Positions 55,887 to 62,261 of a stretch of 64,000 nucleotides of DNA are shown piece by piece; the first letter of the stretch is position 1, and each line of letters opens with the position of its first letter. The stretch is from Streptomyces corallincola. Lineage in GTDB: Bacteria > Actinomycetota > Actinomycetes > Streptomycetales > Streptomycetaceae. The stretch spans positions 109,674 through 173,673 of the forward strand of contig NZ_JAHRXF010000008.1 of NCBI RefSeq assembly GCF_019104725.1, in the 5' to 3' direction. The notes beneath the pieces were generated by a model, which was given only the letters and a program-made list of their open reading frames with translations, was not told the DNA's origin and did no database searches. The translations under genes were made by a program, and so were the position numbers.

Positions 55887-56750
55887 ATGTCCGTCTTCGC
55901 CCGCCTGGTCGAGCAACTCGCCGACCTGCTCCAGCCGCTCTGCGGGGCCTCGGCCACCGCGGCCGCGATCGTCCTGTTCACCGCACTCGTCCGACTCCTC
56001 GCCCACCCCCTCGCACGGGCCGCCGCACGCGGTACGCGAGCCCGCGCCCGGCTCCAGCCACGACTCGCGGAACTGCGCCGCAAGCACGCCCGTGACCCCG
56101 AGCGGCTGCGGCGGGCGGTCCTGGAGCTGCATGCCGAAGAGAAGGTCTCGCCGTTCTCCGGTCTCCTACCCGGTCTGCTCCAACTGCCCGTGTTCTTCCT
56201 GCTGTACCACCTCTTCACCGGGTCGTCCGCCGGTGCGGCGGGCGGCCTGCTCAGCCACACCCTGCTCTCCGCCCCGCTCGCCGGACACTGGTTGGACGCG
56301 CTCGCGCACGGCGGCCCGTTCGGCTCGGCGGGGCTGGTGTACGTCGCACTCTTCGCCCTGGTCGCCGCCGTCGCCACGGTCAATGTGATCCGCGCGAGGC
56401 GTACGGCGGACGCGGCCTTCCGTACGGCCGCGACCTCGGCCGCAACCACGCCAGCGCGCCCATCCGTATCGCGGACCTCGTCGGGCTCCGGCAACGACAA
56501 GGACCTGCGTACGGGAGAGGACGCGGGCAAGGCGAAGGGCCGGGGCAGGGGGAACGGCACTGGTGGGAGCAGTGCCGTCGGCAACGGCTCCGGTGAGCAG
56601 ATACCCGGCTTGGCCGCCGCGGGCCGCGTCGCGCCGTACCTCTCCTTCCTGACCCTCGCCACCGTGGCCGTCGTACCGCTGGCCGCCGCGCTGTACGTCG
56701 TCACCAGCACCACGTGGACGGCAGTAGAGAGGGTCGTACTGGCCCGCTGA
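55887..56750 (+). CDS. YidC/Oxa1-family membrane protein insertase
   Basis: 287 residues. The 60KD_IMP domain is evident: AIVLFTALVRLLAHPLARAAARGTRARARLQPRLAELRRKHARDPERLRRAVLELHAEEKVSPFSGLLPGLLQLPVFFLLYHLF, then further spans and a C-terminal pair (LSFLTLATVAVVPLAAALYVVTS). Between them lies an unusual 70-residue hydrophilic insertion rich in Gly/Ser/Lys (about residues 200-270). It is a paralogue, not the primary YidC beside rpmH. GGAGGG precedes the ATG. It inserts membrane proteins alone or with Sec; special clients are unknown. Confidence 0.9.
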   Translation: MSVFARLVEQLADLLQPLCGASATAAAIVLFTALVRLLAHPLARAAARGTRARARLQPRLAELRRKHARDPERLRRAVLELHAEEKVSPFSGLLPGLLQLPVFFLLYHLFTGSSAGAAGGLLSHTLLSAPLAGHWLDALAHGGPFGSAGLVYVALFALVAAVATVNVIRARRTADAAFRTAATSAATTPARPSVSRTSSGSGNDKDLRTGEDAGKAKGRGRGNGTGGSSAVGNGSGEQIPGLAAAGRVAPYLSFLTLATVAVVPLAAALYVVTSTTWTAVERVVLAR

Positions 56751-56774
56751 GGCGGGCCGCCGAGGGCGCGCGGG

Positions 56775-56818
56775 CCCCGGTCCGGTCCATGAACATGGTC
56801 TTGCGGACCGGACCGGGG
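56775..56818 (+). terminator. Terminator after the YidC-like gene
   Basis: Perfect 14-bp stem CCCCGGTCCGGTCC (56775-56788) and GGACCGGACCGGGG (56805-56818) with a 16-nt loop. Confidence 0.75.
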
Positions 56819-56884
56819 GCTCGGAGGATCGAACAGTCCCGCGATGGCCGCATCCAACGGCCCGACGTGCCGTGATCGAGGGAG

Positions 56885-57751
56885 ATGGTGACCATGAAGC
56901 TGCTGCGTGTGGGTCCGGCCGGGGCGGAGCGCCCGGCGCTGCTCGACGCCGACGGTATGGTGCGCGACCTGTCGGGTGTCGTGGCCGACATCGACGGGGC
57001 GTTGCTCGCCGACGAGGAGGCACTGGGCCGGGTGCGGGAGGCCGCCGCGTCCGGTGGACTGCCGGTGCTGGACGCGGCCGATCCGCGCATCGGTCCGCCG
57101 CTCGCCGGTATCGGCAAGATCGTCTGCATCGGCCTCAACTACCGTGACCACGCGGGGGAGACCGGTGCCGAGCCGCCCGCGGAGCCGGTGGTGTTCCTCA
57201 AGGCGCCGGACACGGTCGTCGGACCGGACGACACCGTGCTGGTGCCGCGTGGGGCGACCAAGACGGACTGGGAGGTCGAACTCGCGGTCGTGGTGGGCCG
57301 TACCGCCCGCTATCTGGAGTCGGCGGAGGAGGGACTCGCGCACGTCGCCGGATACATGGTCGCCAACGACGTGTCCGAGCGGGAGTTCCAGATCGAGCGT
57401 GCCGGGACCTGGGACAAGGGCAAGAACTGCGAGACGTTCAGCCCGCTCGGACCCTGGCTGGTGACGGCCGACGAGGTGCCCGACCCGCAGAACCTGGGGC
57501 TGCGGACCTGGGTGAACGGGGAGTTGAAGCAGGACGGTACGACCGCCGACCAGATCTTCCCGGTGGGGGAGGTGGTGGCGTACCTGAGCCGCTTCATGAC
57601 GCTGTACCCCGGTGATGTGATCAACACCGGTACCCCGGCGGGTGTCGCTCTCGGCCGCCCCGAGCCCAAGCCGTATCTGCGCGCCGGTGACGTGGTCGAA
57701 CTGGAGGTGGAGGGCCTGGGTCGGCAGCGGCAGGAGATGAAGGACGCGTGA
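56885..57751 (+). CDS. Fumarylacetoacetate hydrolase family protein
   Basis: 288 residues. An N-terminal 70-residue cap is followed by the FAH fold: IGKIVCIGLNYRDHAGETGAEPPAEPVVFLKAPDTVVGPDD, with metal ligands expected in WEVELAVVVG and NDVSERE, then GKNCETFSPLGPWLV and NTGTPAGVALG. The type matches ureidoglycolate lyase / 2,4-diketo-3-deoxy-acid hydrolases; the exact substrate is unknown. The family hydrolyses C-C bonds of 3-acylpyruvates. The ATG at 56885 or that of MKLLRVG at 56894 may be used. Confidence 0.92.
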   Translation: MVTMKLLRVGPAGAERPALLDADGMVRDLSGVVADIDGALLADEEALGRVREAAASGGLPVLDAADPRIGPPLAGIGKIVCIGLNYRDHAGETGAEPPAEPVVFLKAPDTVVGPDDTVLVPRGATKTDWEVELAVVVGRTARYLESAEEGLAHVAGYMVANDVSEREFQIERAGTWDKGKNCETFSPLGPWLVTADEVPDPQNLGLRTWVNGELKQDGTTADQIFPVGEVVAYLSRFMTLYPGDVINTGTPAGVALGRPEPKPYLRAGDVVELEVEGLGRQRQEMKDA

Positions 57752-58063
57752 GGGGTGCGCTCCGCGGCCGTCGTACCTTCCACGACGACCGGTCGCGGAG
57801 CCCGGCTCTCCGGGGGTGACCGAACGAGGGGGTGGGCGCGGGGGAGAGCGGGCGTACGCCGGGCACCGTCGCCGGTTCGGCGCGGAGGTTCGTCGCGGTG
57901 CCCGGCGGTGGCCGGTCGGCCGACCGCCACAGCAACCGCCCGGCTCGACCGGCAAGTACCGCCCGATCGGCGGACGTTCACCCGACCGACGAGCACCCGC
58001 CCTGCCGACGAGTACCCGCCCGCAGCCCGCCTGCCCGACCGGCGAGCGCCCGCCCGCTCCCCC
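57752..58063. other. Convergent intergenic region with terminator
   Basis: 312 bases between the FAH gene and the LLM-oxidoreductase gene. The only structure recognised is the hairpin at 57759-57801. The remainder is Pro/Arg-codon-like in several frames but has no family resemblance. Confidence 0.45.
57759..57801 (+). terminator. Imperfect terminator after the FAH gene
   Basis: Outer arms GCTCCGCG (57759-57766) and CGCGGAGC (57794-57801), inner GTCGT (57770-57774) and ACGAC (57782-57786), with an asymmetric bulge. Confidence 0.55.
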
Positions 58064-58951
58064 TCAGCCCAGCAGGACCCCCGCCAGCCGCCGCCAAGCC
58101 GCTCGGGGCAGGTCGTCCGACCCGGCCTGTTCCACCACCTGGAGTGCCACATGATCCGCGCCCGCGTCCAGGAAGGCGTCGATCCGGGTGCGGATGCGGC
58201 TGTCGTCGCCCCACGCGTACAGGGCGTCGATCAGCCGGTCGCTGCCTCCGTCCGCGAGGTCGTCCTCGGTGAAGCCGAGCCGCAGGAAGTTGCCGGTGTA
58301 GTTGGGGAGGGTCAGGTACATCTCCAGGTGCCCGCGGGCCAGTGTGCGGGCACGGTCCGGGTCGGTCTCCAGGACGACCCCGAACTCCGGTGCCAGCAAG
58401 GGGGATCGACCCAGCAGCTCGCGGGCCCGCACGGTGTGTTCCGGGGTGACGAGGTAGGGGATGGCGCCGGCCGCCCGGTCGCGGGACAGGGCGAGCGTCT
58501 TCGGGCGGAGGGCCGCGAGGACCATGTCCCCGGCGGGCACTCCGGCCGCGTCGAGGTCGTCCACGTAGCCGACGAGGGAGGAGTACGGGCGGTGGTACTG
58601 CTCCGCCAGCTTGGCGTGGCTCGCGCCGAGACCGAGCAGGAAGCGGCCGGGGTGGGCGCCCGCGACCTCCGCGTACCCGGCGGCGCTCTCCTCGGGGGTG
58701 TACTGCCAGATGCTCTGGATGCTGGTGCCGACGACGAGACGGGTCGTCGCCTCCAGCAGGGGTACGGCGTGCCGGGCGGCGCTGCTGCCGCCGAGCCAGG
58801 CGGCGCCGAAACCGAGGTCCTCCAGTTCGGCGGCGGCCTCCGCGATGGCCCCCCGCCGGGCCGGGTCCTCCGAGCGGAGCCCGGTGCTCCAGACGCCGTA
58901 GCGGCCGATGCTGTCCTTGACGGCGCGTGCGCCGTCCGCCTGGTCGGTCAT
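58064..58951 (-). CDS. LLM-class (F420-dependent-type) oxidoreductase
   Basis: 295-residue luciferase-like TIM barrel: GRYGVWSTGLRSEDPARRGAIAEAAAELEDLGFGAAWLGG, LVVGTSIQSIWQYTPEESAAGYAEVAGAHPGRFLLGLGASH, and the DHVALQVVEQ C-terminal region. In Streptomyces such proteins usually use coenzyme F420. The substrate is unknown. Converges with the FAH gene; nothing links the two functionally. Confidence 0.9.
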   Translation of the reverse strand: MTDQADGARAVKDSIGRYGVWSTGLRSEDPARRGAIAEAAAELEDLGFGAAWLGGSSAARHAVPLLEATTRLVVGTSIQSIWQYTPEESAAGYAEVAGAHPGRFLLGLGASHAKLAEQYHRPYSSLVGYVDDLDAAGVPAGDMVLAALRPKTLALSRDRAAGAIPYLVTPEHTVRARELLGRSPLLAPEFGVVLETDPDRARTLARGHLEMYLTLPNYTGNFLRLGFTEDDLADGGSDRLIDALYAWGDDSRIRTRIDAFLDAGADHVALQVVEQAGSDDLPRAAWRRLAGVLLG

Positions 58952-59210
58952 CGGGTGCGTTCCCTCCGGTCGGGTGTCGTGCCGTGATCCTCGTGCACAC
59001 GGTTGCCCGAGCGATCGTCGTGCACGCGGGTGCCAACCGGAGGGAGCCGCGCGGGATTCCGGGGTGGGGAAGCCGTGCGGGGAAGACGGAGCGTGTCGGG
59101 AGGGAGGGAGGATCAGGAGGATTGGGAGGAGGAGAGCCGGAGGGGGAGTCCGGCCGGGCTAAGGGGGGTTGGCCGGAGGGGAGGTGTGCCGGACGGTCCG
59201 GGGGACAGCC

Positions 59211-59702
59211 CTACTTCCCGAGGAACCGTTCCAGTGCCGCCACCACCAGCGCGTGGTCCTCGATCTGGGGGAGCCCGGACACGGTGACCGAGCCCACCAC
59301 GCCGACGCCCTCCACGGTGACGGGGAAGGAGCCGCCGTGCGCCGCGTAGGTGTCCGGGTCGAGCCGCGAGGACTCCTCGAACGTGGTGCCCTTGGCGCGG
59401 AAGCGGGCGCCGACGCGGTACGAGGCGACGCCGTAGCGCTCGACCACACGGCGCTTGCGGGCGATCCAGGCATCGTTGTCCGGTACGGAACCGGGCAGCG
59501 CCGCGTGGAAGAGCTGCTGGCCGGAGCGGTGGATGTCGATGGCGACCGGCGCGGCGCGCTCGCGGGCCATCCCGACCAGCAGGCTGCCCAGTTCCCAGGC
59601 GTCGTCGTACGTGAACTGCCGGAAGACCAGGCGGAGTTCCTGCTCGGCCAGCTCGTCCAAGGTGGGGGTGTGCGGAGTGGGGAGGTGCGGGGTCGTGGTC
59701 AC
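59211..59702 (-). CDS. UPF0303 (heme-degrading-domain type) protein
   Basis: 163 residues from GTG 59702. The pattern DELAEQELRLVFRQFTYDDAWELGSLLVGMARERAAPVAIDIHRSGQQLFHAALPGSVPDNDAWIARKRRVVERYG and FPVTVEGVGVVGSVTVSGLPQIEDHALVVAALERFL matches UPF0303 / YBR137w-like proteins related to GlcG/HbpS. Its start overlaps the oxidoreductase stop by GTGA, so the two are cotranscribed and coupled. Biochemical role unsettled. Confidence 0.88.
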   Translation of the reverse strand: MTTTPHLPTPHTPTLDELAEQELRLVFRQFTYDDAWELGSLLVGMARERAAPVAIDIHRSGQQLFHAALPGSVPDNDAWIARKRRVVERYGVASYRVGARFRAKGTTFEESSRLDPDTYAAHGGSFPVTVEGVGVVGSVTVSGLPQIEDHALVVAALERFLGK

Positions 59703-60775
59703 AGGGTCACCGTCACTTTGTCGCGGGCGGAGCGGCGGGCCGCTTCGAGGACGTCGAGGGCGGCGGCGGCCTCCAGTGCGGTCACCGGGTTGGGTCCGGT
59801 GCCGGTGAGGGCGGCGGCGACGGCCGCGTAGTAGGCGGGGTAGTCGCCGGGGAGGGTGGGTACGGGGGTGCCGCCGCCGGTGACCGGGGACTCGCCGGAG
59901 CCCAGGCGGCCCCACAGTTCCTCGGGTTCCTCCCCCCAGGGCGCGCCGCCGGGGGTGGGGCGGGCACCCTCCCGGAGGGCTGCTTCCTGCGGGTCCAGGC
60001 CGTACTTCACGTAGCCTGCGCGCGAGCCCAGTACCCGGAAACGCGGGCCGAGTTGGGCGGTGGTGGCGGAGACGTACAGGTGGGAACGGACGCCACTCGT
60101 GTGGGTGACGGCGATGAACGTGTCGTCGTCCGCCTCCGCGCCCGGACGGCGGACGTCCGACTCCGCGTACACCTCGGCGGCCGGGCCGAACAGCACCAGT
60201 GCCTGGTCCACGACGTGGCTGCCGAGGTCGTAGAGCAGGCCCCCGATCTCCGCCGGGTCGCCGGACTCCCGCCAGCCTCCCTTCAGGCTGGGGCGCCAGC
60301 GCTCGAAACGGGACTCGAAGCGCTGCACGTCACCGAGGTCGCCGCGCGCGATGAGCTCGCGCAGGGTGAGGAAGTCGTTGTCCCAGCGGCGGTTCTGGAA
60401 GACGGAGAGCAGCAGGCCGCGCTCGTCCGCGAGGGCGGCCAGGCCGCGCGCCTCGGCGGCGGTCGCGGCGAGCGGCTTGTCCACGACGACCGGAAGGCCC
60501 GCCTCCAGGGCGGCGGTGGCGAGCGGTACGTGCGTCTTGTTCGGCGATGCCAGCACGATCAGGTCCAACTCGGCGGCGCGGGCGAAGAGTTCGTCCGGGG
60601 TCGCGGCGAGGCGTACGTCCGGGAACTCGGCGCGGGCCTGCTCCTGGCGCTCCGGGTTGGCGGTCACCACCGTGTCCAGGGCCAGGCCACCGGTCGCGGC
60701 GGTCAGCGGGGCGTGGAAGACAGAGCCTGCGAGGCCGTAGCCGACCAGGCCGACGCGGAGGGGGGTACCAGTCAT
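59699..60775 (-). CDS. Gfo/Idh/MocA family oxidoreductase
   Basis: 358 residues. N-terminal Rossmann fold PLRVGLVGYGLAGSVFHAPL and the conserved lysine motif VVVDKPLAAT at about residue 93; the C-terminal domain includes GGWRESGDPAEIGGLLYDLGSHVVDQALVLFG with the catalytic DxGxHxxD-type residues. These NAD(P) enzymes oxidise sugars or cyclitols. It is coupled to the UPF0303 gene and divergent from a ROK regulator across a perfect palindrome, so a sugar-responsive catabolic role is likely. Confidence 0.93.
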   Translation of the reverse strand: MTGTPLRVGLVGYGLAGSVFHAPLTAATGGLALDTVVTANPERQEQARAEFPDVRLAATPDELFARAAELDLIVLASPNKTHVPLATAALEAGLPVVVDKPLAATAAEARGLAALADERGLLLSVFQNRRWDNDFLTLRELIARGDLGDVQRFESRFERWRPSLKGGWRESGDPAEIGGLLYDLGSHVVDQALVLFGPAAEVYAESDVRRPGAEADDDTFIAVTHTSGVRSHLYVSATTAQLGPRFRVLGSRAGYVKYGLDPQEAALREGARPTPGGAPWGEEPEELWGRLGSGESPVTGGGTPVPTLPGDYPAYYAAVAAALTGTGPNPVTALEAAAALDVLEAARRSARDKVTVTL

Positions 60776-60781
60776 GCCGTC

Positions 60782-60808
60782 CACTTTGGCAACGCTGTTG
60801 CCAAAGTG
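60782..60808. promoter_or_regulatory. Perfect palindrome between the Gfo/Idh and ROK genes (candidate ROK operator)
   Basis: Arms CACTTTGGCAAC (60782-60793) and GTTGCCAAAGTG (60797-60808) with spacer GCT. It is 7 bases upstream of the oxidoreductase ATG and 26 bases upstream of the ROK ATG. ROK-family repressors typically bind inverted repeats of this size in shared divergent promoters. The TTTGGCAAC half-site includes an A/T-rich recognition edge typical for them. Confidence 0.8.
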
Positions 60809-60834
60809 CAAGTGGCGGGGAGAATGGGGGTGTG

Positions 60835-62217
60835 ATGAGCGAGACGTGGAGTGGGGTCGGTGCGGGGGCGGAGGGTGCTGGGGGTGCGGGTGCCGCGTCC
60901 GGCGCGGGCGCGGTGGTGGGTGCCGGTGCCGGTGCCGGTGCTCGTGCGGGTGCGGGTGCCGGTGTGGATGTGCCGGTGGCCGTACGAGGTGGTGGTTCGG
61001 GGGCGGGGGCCAATCTGCTCGCGCTGCGCAGCCACAACGCCGCGCTGGTGCTCAACCTGCTGCGTACCGCCGGTCGGGACGGCATCAGCCGCCTCGAACT
61101 CGCCGAACGCACCGGGCTGACCCCGCAGGCCGTCAGCAAGATCACCGCCCGGCTGCGCGAGGACGGTCTCGCCGCCGAGGCCGGTCGCCGCGCCTCCACC
61201 GGCGGCAAGCCCCGTACCGTACTGCGCCTCGTCCCCGAGGCCGGTCACGCGGTCGGCGTCCACCTCGACCGCGACGAACTCCGCGCGGTTGTCGTGGACT
61301 TGGACGGCAGCGTGCGGGGGGAGCGGTGCGCGCCCGTGGATCTCGGCGCGGGCGCGGACACGGTGGTGGGGGGTGTCGCGGAGGCGGTACGGGGGCTGGT
61401 CGGGGAGGTGCTGGGGGAGGCGCCGGGGGGTCGGCCGGTGCGGGGGGCGGCGGGGGCGCCGGTGCGTGTGCCGGGGGGCAAGCCCTCTACGGGCTCTGCG
61501 GGCTCTGCGGGCTCTACGGCTCCGGAGGCGTTGGCCGGTGTTCGTACTCTGCTCGGCGTAGGGGTGGCCCTACCCGGCCCGCTGGACCATACCTGCGGCG
61601 TACTCCACCGGGTGACCGGCTTCCCCGCATGGGACGGCTACCCCCTGCGTGACGCCCTCGCCGACCGCCTCGGTATCCCGGTCGCCATCGACAAGGACAC
61701 CAACGCGGCGGCCCTCGGCCTCGCCCTCGACCCGTCCGCTCCGGCCCACGGCTCCTTCGCGTACCTCCACCTCGGTACGGGGCTCGGCGCCAGCCTCGTC
61801 ATCGGCGGCACCGTACACCGGGGAGCCCGCACCGGTGCCGGTGAGTTCGGCCACCAAGTCCTGCAACTGGACGGCCCGTTGTGCTCCTGCGGCAACCGCG
61901 GCTGCGTGGAGGCGCTGTGCCTCGCGGCTGCTGGGCGAGGTGATGTACCGGAAGCCGCACGGGTGTTGGGGGTTGCGGCCGGAAATCTCGTCGGGCTGCT
62001 GGACATCGACCTCATTCTGCTGGGCGGCCGAATGATCCTTGAGGCCCCTGACACGTACGTCCAGGGAGTACGGGAGGTCCTGGAAGCCCGCGCCTGGCGC
62101 GAGGGCATCTCCTCGAATCCCATCCCAGTCCGTCTACCCCCCCGGCCCACGGGGGTGGTTGCGGAGGGCGCCGCGCAACTGCTGTTGGGGGCTGTGTTTG
62201 GGAGGGGGGTGGGGTGA
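60835..62217 (+). CDS. ROK family transcriptional regulator
   Basis: 460 residues. A low-complexity Gly/Ala/Val start (residues about 6-55, coded by GGTGCC-type repeats) precedes a winged HTH (LVLNLLRTAGRDGISRLELAERTGLTPQAVSKITARLREDG). The ROK sugar-kinase-like domain follows: VGVHLDRDELRAVVVDLDG, GVALPGPLDH, DKDTNAAALG, LHLGTGLGASLVIGG and the zinc motif GEFGHQVLQLDGPLCSCGNRGCVEAL. A second Gly/Ser-rich insertion lies near residue 205-235. It probably represses the divergent sugar-type oxidoreductase operon via the palindrome at 60782. Confidence 0.93.
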   Translation: MSETWSGVGAGAEGAGGAGAASGAGAVVGAGAGAGARAGAGAGVDVPVAVRGGGSGAGANLLALRSHNAALVLNLLRTAGRDGISRLELAERTGLTPQAVSKITARLREDGLAAEAGRRASTGGKPRTVLRLVPEAGHAVGVHLDRDELRAVVVDLDGSVRGERCAPVDLGAGADTVVGGVAEAVRGLVGEVLGEAPGGRPVRGAAGAPVRVPGGKPSTGSAGSAGSTAPEALAGVRTLLGVGVALPGPLDHTCGVLHRVTGFPAWDGYPLRDALADRLGIPVAIDKDTNAAALGLALDPSAPAHGSFAYLHLGTGLGASLVIGGTVHRGARTGAGEFGHQVLQLDGPLCSCGNRGCVEALCLAAAGRGDVPEAARVLGVAAGNLVGLLDIDLILLGGRMILEAPDTYVQGVREVLEARAWREGISSNPIPVRLPPRPTGVVAEGAAQLLLGAVFGRGVG

Positions 62218-62261
62218 GGGGGGTTTGGGGGTGGGGGCACGCTCCGGCGCCGCCCATAGGT

